NCBI RefSeq assembly: GCF_028476545.1 | Contig: NW_026732322.1 | Span: 372,001-436,000, forward strand | DNA from: Physella acuta | Taxonomy: Eukaryota; Mollusca; Gastropoda; Physidae | Length of the DNA stretch: 64,000 bases | Direction: 5' to 3' | In this document: positions 1 through 10,304 of the stretch, one piece after another | Position numbering within the stretch: position 1 is the first letter of the stretch | Layout of the letters: each line of letters starts with the position of its first letter | Notes under the pieces: model-generated | What the model was told of the DNA's origin: nothing | What the model saw: the letters and a program-made list of their open reading frames with translations, nothing else | The model's database searches: none | Made by a program: the position numbers and the translations under genes

Positions 1-98
1 GAATGGTCGCTACGCCTCTGGGGGGGGGGGGGGGGGGGGGGGGTTGGTGACACCATTAAGTGCGACACCGGGTGACACCCGACCTCGCTACGCCACTG
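1..98. mobile_element. Family 1 hAT-like MITE, partial (cut by window edge)
   Basis: It shows the family's CGCTACGCCTCTG block, a G tract, the TGACACCATTAAGTGC segment and the terminus CCTCGCTACGCCACTG ending at 98. The other end is outside the window. Confidence 0.7.
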
Positions 99-479
99 GT
101 TACCACACCATACGACAAGGTAAAAAAACAACACATTAACTCTACATTTGGATCGTTAGGTCTCACACGCATACTTTGCTCTTTACTCAATGTTAGTCGC
201 ACTTCTTTAGCTCTGCGGCGAAGATCTAGCAATATAACAACAGATCTAGATATGGCACATATGATGTAATTAAAATTTAGCTGTAGTAAAGAAAATGTAC
301 ATAAATGCTGCTGACGCGTAGAAAGAAGATCATAGTAAAACGGGGCTGATAAACTGAAAGTCATAAGTTAAAAAACTGGACAGTAAGTAAGTAGGCCACT
401 TGCAAAGCCTGTTAAGTCACTTTTGAATGAAATTAGAACATCAACTTTTAAATATTTATTTTTGTCAACTAAAATAATT
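99..479. other. AT-rich sequence downstream of gene A exon 4
   Basis: An open frame on the minus strand (56-364) was examined as a candidate TM1 exon. Only a 4-residue resemblance (LNFN against LAFN) after an acceptor-like site at about 288 supports it, so it is not called. Confidence 0.4.
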
Positions 480-602
480 AGTATTTTCAAAATCGAAAGT
501 TTGAAGGGAGGGGGGTGCAAATCGAAAGTTTGAGGGGGGGGGGGTGCAAATCGAAAGTTTGAGGGGGGGGTGCAAGTCGAGACGATCCTGGCTACGCCAC
601 TG
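480..602. mobile_element. Family 1 hAT-like MITE fragment beside gene A exon 4
   Basis: Three G-tract modules with TGCAAATCGAAAGTTTGAG are followed by the terminus GGCTACGCCACTG at 602. The 5' end is missing or degraded. Confidence 0.65.
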
Positions 603-628
603 CAACTCTTAGATCTGAGAAAAAGTAC

Positions 629-796
629 CTGGATCGTCGAGAAGGTGAGTTTCGATGGCGGCATTGTTTTGTTGATGATGGTAGTATTGGTGTGTAGAAC
701 CCTCCAGCCGACATCGGTAGTGTCGCGGTGGGTCTCCAACAGATCTCTCTTCATCACAAATACCAGCTCAGATGCTGGGTGTATCTTAGACGACAA
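629..796 (-). CDS. Gene A coding exon 4: C-terminal half of the ligand domain, up to TM1
   Basis: Acceptor ACAG and donor CCAG|GTACTT enclose 168 nt (56 codons, phase 0). The product begins LSSKIHPASELVFV and contains RDTTDVGWRVLHT and INKT, aligning to the family strands before TM1 (classical N-G-E-W-x-L). N-T-T and N-K-T are possible glycosylation sites, and N-K-T is shared with gene B. There is no vicinal Cys pair (loop C), and Lys replaces the loop-B Trp after the Cys loop. The remaining exons (TM1-TM4) must lie left of the window or are lost. A MITE end (602) sits 27 nt beyond the donor. Confidence 0.88.
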
Positions 797-1436
797 CTGT
801 AATCAAACATCATCGCGTTAGACATCGAATTACGATAACCATCACAATAAAACGGGAGTGATCTCCCCTAAACTTTCTTGAATATTCTTATATAACTCGA
901 CGGGGGATGGCAGCTCTGGATATAAACATGATTTGTAATCAAATTTTAATAACTTTAAATTTTTTCAAAAATAAAATGGAATCTCGTAGAAAAAAGAATT
1001 CCACAACAAGTGAACGGCAAACAATATGTGTATAATAGTGCGGAATATTAGCACTTGAGAAATCGGAAACAGCGTAAATTATTACTTCCTGTCAACGGAA
1101 TTTACTCAAAATTGGATAAACGGCAGAAAATTATATCTTTTACTTATTAGTGAAATTTTCTTTATCTATCTGAAACAATACTCAAGTTATGCTTTTGAAA
1201 AACTACAATTAGAATAAGTTCGACTTTCGGTTACCGGGAATCGATGAAAAGTTGAAATAGAACTACACATTATATACTACTTATATATGAAATTTCATCA
1301 ACTTAGCTGTAACAGTACACAAGATATCGTGTTCACAGACATACGCACATACATACATACACACATAATTACGGACAAAATTGCAAAACTATGTTTTTCC
1401 CACTCAGGGAGGTGTAAAAAACGGTCGAGATTAGTG
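797..1436. other. Intron 3 of gene A, AT-rich
   Basis: No gene, element end or tandem array was recognised, apart from a short ACATACATAC tract near 1345. Confidence 0.5.
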
Positions 1437-1947
1437 AATTAACAAATACAATACCTACCCAATTAACACATACAATACCCACCCAATTAATAAATACAAT
1501 ACCCACCCAATTAACAAATACAATATCCACCCAATTAACAAATACAATATCCGCCCTATTAACAAATACAATATCCACCCAATTAACAAATACAATATCC
1601 GCCCTATTAACAAATACAATACCCACCCAATTAACAAATACAATATCCGCCCTATTAACAAATACAATACCCACCCAATTAACAAATACAATACCCACCC
1701 AATTAACAAATACAATATCCGCCCAATCAACAAACACAATACCCACCAAATTAAAAATACAATATCCGCCCTATTAACAAATACAATAACCACCCAATTA
1801 ACAAATACAATATCCGCCCTATTAACAAATACAATAACCACCCAATTAACAAATACAATATCCACCCTATTAACAAATACAATAACCACCCAATTAACAA
1901 ATACAATATCCGCCCTATTAACAAATACAATAACCACCCAATTAAAC
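1437..1947. repeat. 24-bp minisatellite in gene A intron 3
   Basis: About 21 copies of a 24-bp unit, in the sense ATTAACAAATACAAT followed by AYCCRCCCA. On the gene strand the unit contains GGGTGGTTATTGTATTTG. It begins about 20 nt after the exon 3 donor. Open frames in it (VFVNWVDI-like) are products of the unit length being a multiple of three. Confidence 0.95.
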
Positions 1948-1968
1948 ACCACCAATTTACGTACTCAC

Positions 1969-2077
1969 CTGTACTTGGCACTCCAGATGGTCAAACAAAC
2001 CTTTTACACAGCGCGTATCTAACGGGAGAGTTTCAGGATTCCAAACGACAAGTCCATTATGATATACAGTCACCAGG
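1969..2077 (-). CDS. Gene A coding exon 3: short Cys loop segment
   Basis: The acceptor CTCTCTACAG and the strong donor CAG|GTGAGT enclose 109 nt, the same length as in gene B. One base completes a Gly codon and 36 codons follow: an N-G-x-V-x-W strand, then TRC, nine residues (VKGLFDHLE) and Cys. The canonical Cys loop is C-X13-C with F-P-F-D-x-Q before the second Cys. Here F-D-x-x-x-C is recognisable, but the loop is four residues shorter and the Pro and Gln are missing. A branch-point-like CTAAC lies in the 3' end of intron 2. The exon sits between a 30-bp tandem array upstream (2101-2430) and a 24-bp array downstream (1437-1947). Confidence 0.88.
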
Positions 2078-2100
2078 CTGTAGAGAGACAGTTGGTTTGG

Positions 2101-2430
2101 CGTTAGGATAAGTGGCTACAGGGAGTCCAACTATAAAACAAGTGACTACAGGAAAACCAAAAGTAAGACAGTGGCTTCATGGAGTCGAACGGTAAGGGAA
2201 GTGGCTACAGTGAGTCCAAAAGTAAGACAACTGGCTACAGGGAGTCCAACAGTAAGACAAGTGGCTACAGGGAGTCCAACAGTAAAACAAGTGACTACAT
2301 GGAGTCTAACAGTAAGACAAGTGGCTACACGGAGTCAAACAGTAAGACAAGTGGCTACAGGGAGTCCAACAGTAAGACATCTGGCTACAGGGCGTCCAAA
2401 AGTAAGACAAGTTGCTACATCTAGCAACAT
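2101..2430. repeat. 30-bp minisatellite in gene A intron 2, directly upstream of exon 3
   Basis: About 11 copies of a unit reading GTGGCTACAGGGAGTCCAA then CAGTAAGACAA. On the gene (minus) strand each unit reads CTTGTCTTACTGTTGG then ACTCCCTGTAG, resembling a branch point, pyrimidine tract and AG acceptor. The exon-proximal copy grades into the real exon 3 acceptor. Confidence 0.93.
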
Positions 2431-2620
2431 CACCAGACAGACACAAGATATGAATCTCCAAGTAAAGAAGAAAGCAGGTAAGCCAAAACAAACGAAAAAG
2501 TCAGCTGTAGAAGAAGCAGAAGCAGATGGAATATCGTGGACCCAACTTAAATGAATCGCCCAGAACCGAGTACGATGGAGAAGTGTTATTGCGTCCGTAT
2601 TCTCCACAAGTGGTATACAA
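2431..2620 (+). mobile_element. LINE (non-LTR retrotransposon) 3' coding end, fragment
   Basis: In plus-strand translation the segment gives NITRQTQDMNLQ, KKKAGKPKQTKKSAVEE and GISWTQLK. This resembles the C-terminal tail common to many LINE reverse transcriptases (R-x-W-N-P-x-G-K-R-x-x-G-R-P-K-x-T-W-R-R). A related copy is at 16080-16265. It abuts the 30-bp array. Confidence 0.65.
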
Positions 2621-2843
2621 GAATGCTGGTGATGCTGACACGTTATTTACCTGTAACACTTATAACTTCAGCTACAGTATTCACACATATAACTACATCT
2701 AAGTCAAACACTAACAATGATAAATACAAGTATATATGTATTCACAAAACTAACAACATATCTACTGGTATAATAATATTACCGGGGCTATTAAGACAAT
2801 CACTACTCATTACAAGCTGATGAGAGAAATGAAATGTAATTAC

Positions 2844-2974
2844 CCTTTAAAATTATCAAGGGGATGTTTTTTCTCGGGTTTGTGCATTGAATAAGCGACA
2901 GGTAGCCAGAGCATCATTGGGCTGGGGTTTATGGACTGTATACCTCCATAGTCTTCAGGATTCCAGGTCAGAAA
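2844..2974 (-). CDS. Gene A coding exon 2: core ligand-domain segment (LTWNPEDYGG, LWLPV)
   Basis: Between acceptor GATCAG and donor AAAGG|GTAATT lie 131 nt, giving 43 codons plus two bases (phase 2). The product starts FLTWNPEDYGG and joins exon 1 to give W-T-D-E-F-L-T-W-N-P-E-D-Y-G-G, the diagnostic Cys-loop receptor core. It later has LWLPV where classical subunits have I-W-x-P-D. The Asp after Pro and the loop-A Tyr (normally in L-Y-N) are absent by visual alignment. The exon is three nucleotides longer than its gene B counterpart and has the same phase. It is separated from exon 1 by a hAT element (3565-5343) and a MITE (3165-3507). Confidence 0.9.
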
Positions 2975-3164
2975 CTGATCACGAAAAACATATTTATAAA
3001 ACATTCATAAGTTCATGTGATATATTTTAAAATATATATAGCTTGCGCTTTTAAAAATCGATTTTTTTTAAACTGATGAATGAGTTGAGGAAAAAACATA
3101 AATTAAGGTAATCGATTTTTTAAAAAGTACTCGGGATAATAGATTAAAACAGGACACCTATGCA

Positions 3165-3507
3165 CAGTGGCCTAGCGAGGTCGGGTATCACTTAATGGTG
3201 TCACCCCACAGAGGCGTAGCGACCCTTCCCGGGGATAAACTTTCAAATTTTCGATTTGCACCCCCACCCCCTCAAACTTTCGATTTGCACCCCCCCCCCC
3301 TCGAACTTTCGATTTTCACCCCCCCCCCCCCCCCTCAAGTCTCAAGTTTTCAATTTGCACCCTCCCCTCAAACTTTCGATTTGCACCCCCCCCCTCAAGT
3401 TTTTCTCTATATATTTTGCTATTTTTTGCCTTGGTGTCACCCCCTAAATGGTGTCACCGGGTGCGGTCCGCACCCCTCGCCCCCCCCCCCCTCTCGCTAC
3501 GCCTCTG
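3165..3507. mobile_element. Family 1 hAT-like MITE with 8-bp target duplication
   Basis: Ends CAGTGGCCTAGCGAGG and CTCGCTACGCCTCTG are flanked by a perfect CCTATGCA duplication (3157-3164 and 3508-3515). Inside are five C-tract modules with the AACTTTCGATTTGCACCCC motif and a TCTATATATTTTGCTATTTT core. It lies in gene A intron 1. Confidence 0.9.
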
Positions 3508-3564
3508 CCTATGCATAATGTAAACATAATTCCTAATAAATTAAGTTATTAGAATGCTTTAGGA

Positions 3565-5343
3565 CAGTGGTTCCCAACCTTTTTCGAGTGGCGACCCCCT
3601 TTTATAAAAAGTAAGTGACCCGCGACCCCCTTAGAATTAAAAAGCCGAAATTAGTATGGAGATTAATAAGCACTAAAATAAGATTTTCTAGTAGACTTTC
3701 AATATGAACTACTCTTGCTAACTGTTTTAATAGCATGAGTAAAATTGCATAGGCCCTACTATTGACTAAACCTTCGTGGTTAAGTTTTTAATTTAAAAAT
3801 TTTTTTGTTAACGCCAACCTATGTCATTATAATTATCTTAATTTTGTTTTTAATCGAAGAATAGTGTTGAAAATATATTCTCGAAAAGTCAATCAATTTT
3901 ACGTTTGGGTATGAATGGTGAATACTACACCAAAATTGTGTCTGCAGTTTTTCATCTTACTCGGAATCATTCTGCAAATCAAAGAATTCATCTTGTAATT
4001 CATCGGGAATGCTGGCAACATCAAGGGAAGAAGAGAATGGGTAATGCGTCAATGCAGATTCTACTTTTTTCAGCTCAGAGCAATAGCGATGCAGTTCGTT
4101 TTCAAGAGATTCGAGATGCCCAGAAATCGCTTCTTTCAAAATTTTAATTATTTCACAATCAGATTCATCTACCACACCGCAGTTTCACAAATTTACAATA
4201 TTTCCAAGATTTATTTTCTTTACCGATTTTGCAGCTTTGATAAAAATGCCCCGAGATTATCATGGAAAGTTATAATATTCGTTCATTTTCCCTGAAGCTT
4301 CAGGTTAAGCTTATCTTGAAGTTCGAACACATCTGCTAGGTATGATACTCTCTCCAGCCACTGTATATTGTTTCAAGTATACCAAAAAGTCTTGTTTCCT
4401 TTTCACTTCCAAGAACAATTTGATTTCAGATTTCAATTCAAAAACACAATGCACAACATTTCGTCTGACAGCCAGCGTACTGTAGTGTAGAAGAGCAGAA
4501 CCTCGTGATCTTTATTAATGTCTTTGCTTAGTTCTTTGAAGGCTCCAGATTTTATATAATTTACGACTTATACTAGCAATGGACTCTTGATGTCGATTGG
4601 TTAGGGCAGTGGTTAGTGAGCTAAATCTTTTCTGTTTTCTGAAAGCCCGATTTTGACCTAAACATTGATGGCGCACCATCCGTATAAACCCCCACAGCAG
4701 TTTTAACCCATTTTAATCATCCAGTTTCAAAAAAGGTATTTATTTTCTCCATGCTATCTACACAAAAGAGCAACTCCTCTTTGCTATCACCAGCATGAAT
4801 ATAGACACAGACCAGCAACTGCGAACACGAACTCACGTCTGTTGATTTAATAACTTGAAAGCAAACAATGGTGAAAGCTTAATTTCAATAAAAATGTGTT
4901 ATTTAACATTTACGTACATGCAGCGCTTGATGAGATTTTCTCCTATTGTTTTTTATTGGCATTTTCTATCGCGACTTCATTTGATGCTTGCACTAATGCT
5001 AGTGAAAACTTCCTGTTCGATCAAGTCTCTGGCGTTTGCAACTAGCTTCTTACCGACGAAAGAACTCCATATCTTTTTTTGGTGTGTTCCGAATGACTCG
5101 TCTAAAATGACGTTTTAGTTTTGAAGATTTCATAGATTCGTGACTGAGAACAACTTTGTACAGTGCGCTTTGTTTCTTCTCTATTACATTTCCAGTGATG
5201 TTAATGAAGCCGAATTTCAAAAATTCTTCTAAATATTTATGTTTTGTTTCTAATTACTAAGGTTTAGTATGCCAGTTGGCGACCCCCCAGAAAGGCCTTC
5301 GCGACCCCCAAGGGGGTCGAGACCCCCAGGTTGGGAACCCGTG
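3565..5343. mobile_element. hAT transposon, decayed, with 8-bp target duplication
   Basis: It starts CAGTGGTTCCCAACC and ends GGTTGGGAACCCGTG (inverted termini, last bases mutated). The perfect duplication CTTTAGGA is at 3557-3564 and 5344-5351. The 1779-bp element lies in gene A intron 1 and contains a minus-strand transposase remnant at 3957-4175. Confidence 0.92.
3957..4175 (-). pseudogene. hAT transposase remnant (ZBED5/SCAND3-like)
   Basis: The fragment encodes HLESLENELHRYCSEL, THYPFSSSLDVASIPDELQ and EFFDLQND. These match the conserved hAT block in which a long helix is followed by NPF-like and LP-x-x-L-Q-x-x-x-x-D-L-Q residues. Nothing upstream or downstream is open for long, so it is a broken copy inside the element 3565-5343. 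Confidence 0.75.
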
Positions 5344-5431
5344 CTTTAGGATTAAATAAAGATAACCGAGTAATATTAACTCAATTATGCTTCATAAGTT
5401 AATGTAAAAACGTAATTAAAAACATAATTAC

Positions 5432-5692
5432 CTCATCAGTCCAAACGAAACATATACTCTCATTAAAGTACAACATATCCGACTTGACATGAACTTTGAA
5501 GATGGAATCGAGAACAATGTCGACGGTGACGATCGTGGTGTCCGAACTGTTTTTGACAGGTCGAACCCGGGGATTGTAGACATCACGGCTGAGCTTGTCT
5601 TTGATAAGGGTGAGTACGTGTTGGTGAGTTTCGCCATGAACCTGATGCATGAGTCCTAACGCCAGCAGGAATTTGAGCAGGTCAGACGCCAT
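5432..5692 (-). CDS. Gene A coding exon 1: signal peptide and N-terminal ligand-domain start of a divergent Cys-loop receptor subunit
   Basis: The exon encodes 87 residues beginning MASDLLKFLLALG, a hydrophobic signal peptide expected to be cut near residue 20. It continues to N-SS-D (a possible N-glycosylation site near residue 48) and ends FVWTDE, the first half of the W-x-D-x-x-L-x-W core of Cys-loop ligand domains. The donor is GATGAG|GTAATT. I chose this ATG rather than the in-frame one four codons upstream because the gene B exon starts with the matching M-x-SD and has the same length of 261 nt. An acceptor (AGAAATCAG) ends 11 nt before the ATG, so an upstream non-coding exon is likely. 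Known of the family: these proteins form pentameric channels in the plasma membrane. Inference: the position 5 residues before the core Trp is Ser, so the usual loop-D Trp is missing. Confidence 0.9.
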
Positions 5693-5860
5693 TGTCCACT
5701 TCACTGATTTCTAAAACGTTGTGTATAAATAGATATTTGTTTAGTATCTTCATAAAACGCACATCTCATTTCTAGTTGTTTTGTAAGTATAAAAAGTGTT
5801 TATCCTCTGGAAGAACAGTAAACTTCTAGTAGGGATAAAATTCGATGGCGCAAACATTTA

Positions 5861-6290
5861 TGGGAATGCGTGGTTGAATGGTAGAGCGTTGGCTACTAGC
5901 CCGAAGGTCTAGAGTTCGGTTCTCAGTTTATGCATTCAACTGTAGCACGCCCTGGAGTTTCTTCCAGGCATCTCTTCGGGGAAAGAAAAATTTTTACCGC
6001 CCCCCCCCCCCGAACGAAATGAAATTTATATAATTTATATAGAAAATATATACTTTTAACAGGGTCAGCCCCCCCCCCCCGAAGAAAGTCTAACCCCCCC
6101 GAAAATTTCAAGTGCCCCCCGGAGAATAAAGTCTGGAAGAAACACTGAGCCCATCCAGCTCTTACGGGTACCTGAGCTACGTTGGGGGAAATAAATACGG
6201 CTGGGTATAGTGATGACCATACTATCCCTTCAAATGCCTAGCTCAAGAAACATTTGAAGTCTATTTCAGCAGGCCAATGGATAGCTCGGT
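5861..6290 (+). mobile_element. Family 2 tRNA-derived SINE, split by a MITE
   Basis: The head GCGTGGTTGAATGGTAGAGCG gives an A-box-like start and GAGTTCGGTTCTC a B box. The body after 6148 (AGCCCATCCAGCTCTTACGGGTACC, ending GGCTGGGTATAGTGATGACC) matches other copies at 62443 and 63148. The insert 5952-6147 interrupts it. Confidence 0.75.
5952..6147. mobile_element. Family 2 MITE nested in a SINE
   Basis: It has the family termini GGAGTTTCTTCCAGGC and TCTGGAAGAAACACTG and the core CGAACGAAATGAAATTTATA. It interrupts the SINE 5861-6290. The flanking 8 bases (AGCACGCC, AGCCCATC) only partly match. Confidence 0.8.
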
Positions 6291-6384
6291 GAAAAGAGGA
6301 ATTGTATAATTATTTAGTGACACACTGGAGAATCAAAACAGTAAGGCATTTGCACTCTAGTGATAGCAACACACCGATAACACT

Positions 6385-6639
6385 CAGGGGCGTAGCGAGG
6401 GGGGGGAGGGGGTGCGGGCCGCACCGGGTAACACCATTTAGGGGGGGTGACACCAAGGCAAAAAATAGCAAAATTTATAGAGAAAAACTTGAGGGGGGGG
6501 GGTGCAAATTGAAATTTTGAGGGGGGGGGGTGCAAATCGAAAATTTGAAAGTTTGTCCCCGGAAAGGATCACTACGCCTCTGGGGGGCTGACAACATTTA
6601 ATGCCGCACCGGATGACACCCGACCTCGCTACGCAACTG
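6385..6639. mobile_element. Family 1 hAT-like MITE
   Basis: Termini CAGGGGCGTAGCGAGG and CCTCGCTACGCAACTG, with duplication ATAACACT/ATAACAAT (6377-6384, 6640-6647). It sits 12 bp from the next element. Confidence 0.88.
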
Positions 6640-6899
6640 ATAACAATCAACCAGTGCCGTCGCCAGGTTATTTAGCGCCCTAGGCAAAACTTCTTAAAAC
6701 GCTCCCTTTCACACAAATTAATTACTAAAACATATGTGTAAAAAAAAAAATTAATTAAAACAACTGCATACACGTTATAAGTAGACATCAAAATCAAATT
6801 TTACTTTCCCTCTTTGTCTCAAAAGTTTGTACTAATTCCTTCAATTCCAGTTTGCAAGCGTAATCACATTTTATTGAAATTGTTGTTAAGTCCACGAGT

Positions 6900-7000
6900 C
6901 TACTTTGTACCTTACGACATAGCCCCCCCCCCCCCCTTTTAGAAAATGTCAAGTGCCCCCCCCCCCATACCCTCCCGGGAGAAAAAAAAAGTCTGGAAAA
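6900..7000. mobile_element. Family 2 MITE fragment
   Basis: C-tract modules with TAGAAAATGTCAAGTGCC and GGGAGAAAAAAAAAGTCTGG match the half of family 2 ending in GTCTGGAAGAAACACTG. The inner half is missing. Confidence 0.55.
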
Positions 7001-7997
7001 CCCCCACCGAAAAAAAATATTCTTGTAGTGTTGGGCTCTATGCAGATATCCCAATGTAAGTTCCAAAACGGACCTTGCATGTTTTAAGCTTGACTTTCTT
7101 TAGATATAATTGCAAGATGTCTCTATATTGTGTGATTATCTAACGATTTTTGGTTTTTGAAAAATAAAAGGTTATAAATGTTATAGATTCCAGCCTATAT
7201 TTGTTATATATGAATCCTTTAGGAGAGGGTGAAAAATATGAAAAGACACTTAATTAGATGTTTAATTTACGACTAAGACTGTATGTCTACTAACATTTAG
7301 TATTGCTATCTACATCGGCTACTGATGTATTTGTTTTTCAACTTGATATTGCTAAAAAAAAACTACCTAGAATTTAAGCTCTATATAATTTTTACAATAG
7401 AAAATAATAACTTAAAGTTGTATTTATATGTAAGCGGTCAACCTAAGCCTAAGGTGCAGGAATTTGAAATGAATGTTTAGTTAAGCAACGAATTATCTCC
7501 CATTTGAAAATCCAAATACCAAAATTTTATTCACGGGAAATAACTTTCACAAGAATAGCTAAATTAACCAAGTATAATTAAGACATGCTTTAAAAAGCAC
7601 AATAAAACGATTTAAATTTCATTACGTAATAATTATAATAATTTTTTAATATAAGCTATATAATCTTGTTAAAAACAATATATTTTATTTATTGAATACT
7701 TAACTGTATGTTTTGTTTGAGAGTCTAAATACGGTACCTTTATTATAACATACTTTTATTCAATTTTGATGACATGCTTTCCAATGAATACCTAATAACT
7801 AATAAAAATGTCTAATTTTGGATCCCAAATAACAAGGGACGCCTTAAAAAATTCAAACACGAGTAGAAATCTAACTGTTTAGAGCAGGGGTCGGCAACCT
7901 TTTGAGACGGAAGAGCCAAATTTCACAATTTCTCCAAATATCCACTTGTTAAAGAGCCACTAATATTTTTAATTCAATATTAGGATATTTGATTAGG

Positions 7998-7999
<2 letters not shown>

Positions 8000-8089
<90 letters not shown>
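8000..8089. repeat. (TA)n microsatellite
   Basis: About 45 uninterrupted AT dinucleotides inside the hAT element 7885-9117. Confidence 0.98.
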
Positions 8090-8091
<2 letters not shown>

Positions 8092-8419
8092 TATCTTTTT
8101 CTGCAAGAATAATAAAATCAGTAAACAAAATATATAATTTTAATTATTGAATAGTTTAGCCTTGCATGCCTTTTGAAAGTTTGTTCAACCCTGGCTCATT
8201 ACTTGTTTTCAGTTTCAAGCACGCCACTAGATTTTTATTTGTTATTTGGCTTCTTATCTTACTTAACTTTTATATTATATTTGTGCAAGAAAACGCTTGC
8301 TCGCACTCCAAATGCCAACTTCTTCACCTCACTGTCCCATCCTGGAAGACTATTCTATGTGCCATAACTCGCGGGTTTTAATTTAGAGCTTTCCAGTTAT
8401 GCAGCGAAACGTGCATGTT

Positions 8420-8749
8420 TTACTGGAACTCCAATTCTTTTAACTTGCTCTTTAGATCAGTAAACTTACCACTCCACAAATATTTGGTTTTTAAATCGAG
8501 CACTTTAATTTGTAGAGAACCAGCATCAATTCCAAATAGCTCTAAGTTAATCTCTTTTGTTTTTGTGTTGAGAGAATCTAGTATAAACGTTACAGTACTT
8601 GCATTTGTTTTGAATTGCTCAAATCTCTCAGTGAACCCATCCTTCATTTTGTTTATAGTAATGTTGAAGTGATTCATGGTTTTATCACGATATTTTTTCC
8701 CCACATTTTTCGAAATAAAGTATTTTACCGCTTTCCGTGTCTTCAACAA
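8420..8749 (-). pseudogene. hAT transposase remnant (GTF2IRD2/SCAND3-like)
   Basis: The fragment encodes KYFISKNVGKKYRD, MKDGFTERFEQFKT, LNTKTKEINLELFGID and LKTKYLWSGKF. These match hAT transposases of the group in which F-x-x-R-F-x-x-F precedes a short N-P-F region and an L-E-L-I-D-L-Q segment. It is internal to the element 7885-9117 and lacks both the BED finger and the C-terminal dimerisation domain. Confidence 0.7.
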
Positions 8750-9326
8750 AATGAAGTAAATTTTTTTTCGAACAACTCTTCTTCAAGCAAGGCATAGGCT
8801 GGGTTTTCCTTTCCTTGCAGTTGTACATTAAGCTCGTTTAGTTTATTTGTGATATCCACCATGAAGTTGAATGTTGCAATTTGGGATAGAAAAGTTAATA
8901 GGAAGTTACATTGAAATAGGGATTAGATTAATATTACAATAGAATAGCGAGTGTTTATTATAATATCTTTCATTATCGAGTGTAGCAGAACAATATTGTG
9001 ATGAGTTTTGAAAATAAAATAAAATAATTATTAATATTTGTGAATGGAGTTGAAGAGCCGCCTCTTGACATCAAAAGAGCCGCATGCGGCTCGCGAGCCG
9101 CAGGTTGCCGACCCCTGGTTTAGAGTTTAGACAATGTTAGAATTATTGATTAAATATAAAAAACAAATTATAATTTGAGAAAAAAACAAAATTTATGGTT
9201 AGTTTTAAATTCCATCCTTTTTAATATTATATATTAATACTTTAAGAGTGGTAATATAGATTCCTAAAAAAACTAAAGATTTTTCAACAAGAGAACGCCC
9301 ACCTATCTTTGCAGTGTGTCTCGTAC

Positions 9327-9487
9327 CAGTTTCTTCGAGGAATCTCTTCGGGGTACGGAGCCCCCCCTCCCCCCGAAGAAAGTCTACCGCCCCCCCCCCC
9401 GAACGAAATGGAACTTATATAGAAAATATATACATTTATCAGTGGACCCCCCCCCCCCCCTCCCCCCAGAGTTTGGAAGAAACACTC
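9327..9487. mobile_element. Family 2 MITE nested in the 3.65-kb composite
   Basis: CAGTTTCTTCGAGG and GTTTGGAAGAAACACTC termini with the CGAACGAAATGGAACTTATA core. Flanks TCTCGTAC and TTCCGTAC agree at 6 of 8 bases. Confidence 0.78.
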
Positions 9488-9590
9488 TTCCGTACTGAAT
9501 TTGAATGATCTAACATCCGATAAACTCTACTACTCGATATACTCTACTACATTCACAACATATATAAAACTTCTATACCTAAACATACCT

Positions 9591-9900
9591 AGACTCGGTG
9601 CTCCAGAACCAAGACACCAATCCGTTTAACTTCACCAAGCTCTACAAACGGTTCTCCCAATCAACGATTTCACTGGACCTACTACTATCTAGACTCGATG
9701 CTCCAGAACTACGACACCAACTCATTTAACTTCATCAAACTCTACAAACGGTTCTCCCAATCAACGATTTCACTGGACCTACTACTATCTAGACTCGATG
9801 CTCCAGAACTACGACACCAACTCATTTAACTTCATCAAACTCTACAAACGGTTCTCCCAATCAACGATTTCACTGGATCTACTACTACACTTTAACAGTC
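9591..9900. repeat. 100-bp tandem repeat, about three copies
   Basis: AGACTCGRTGCTCCAGAAC recurs at 9591, 9691 and 9791, followed each time by TCTACAAACGGTTCTCCCAA and a CACTGGA-CTACTACTA segment. Confidence 0.95.
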
Positions 9901-10304
9901 GATACCTCAATACTCCCGAACTCCAGAACTGCGATACTTCATCCCCTGCATTATCATTTCTCTATTACCAATCAGATTTCACTAGACCTTCGTCTACATA
10001 ACCGCTTAATAAAAATTATATCTGCGACCATATCTGCAACAGCCTTCCGCTGTTACTCCCAAATCTAAATGATTCATCAAAACTTACCAAACAAGTACAA
10101 CACTTTACAAAACTCTTTACACCAGGACAGATTTCTAATTCAAAGGCAGAGAGAACGCGACTTACAAGCCCTATTAAAATTAGATAACCATTTTAATTAT
10201 TAGGTACTTTTTTATAATAGCGATTAAAACTTTTGCCCCCCCCCCCCCTTGGGATGGCGCCCTAAGCGACCGCCTAGTTCGCCTTATAAGTAGTGCCGGC
10301 CCTG

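Larger units (their letters stand above)
7885..9117. mobile_element. hAT transposon, decayed, with 8-bp target duplication
   Basis: Termini CAGGGGTCGGCAACCT and AGGTTGCCGACCCCTG are perfect inverted repeats, flanked by GTTTAGAG (7877-7884 and 9118-9125). A subterminal palindrome reads GCCGCATGCGGC. It carries a (TA)n tract at 8000-8089 and a minus-strand transposase remnant. Confidence 0.95.
6652..10304. mobile_element. 3.65-kb hAT-like composite element with nested insertions
   Basis: The left end is CAGTGCCGTCGCCAGG with TTTAGCGCCCTAGGC. The right end, read inward, is CAGGGCCGGCACTAC with GGCGAACTAGGCGGTCGC. Flanks CAATCAAC (6644-6651) and CAATCAAT (10305-10312) are an 8-bp duplication. 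It holds a hAT element, a (TA)n tract, a family 2 MITE and a 100-bp tandem repeat. No transposase was seen for the outer element. Confidence 0.8.

Noticed and set aside
56-364. Minus-strand frame after an acceptor-like site as gene A exon 5 (TM1)
   Set aside because: Only LNFN resembles gene B LAFN, and the rest lacks a TM1-like segment and the x-P-x-x-x-x-E-x-[IM]-S-L loop.
3256-3447. Pro-rich ORFs (PPPP with FRFAP)
   Set aside because: Translations of the family 1 MITE C-tract modules; the same peptide recurs at every MITE copy.
5692-5704. Upstream in-frame ATG as the start of gene A
   Set aside because: It lies upstream of the inferred acceptor AAATCAG, and gene B starts at the position matching the downstream ATG.
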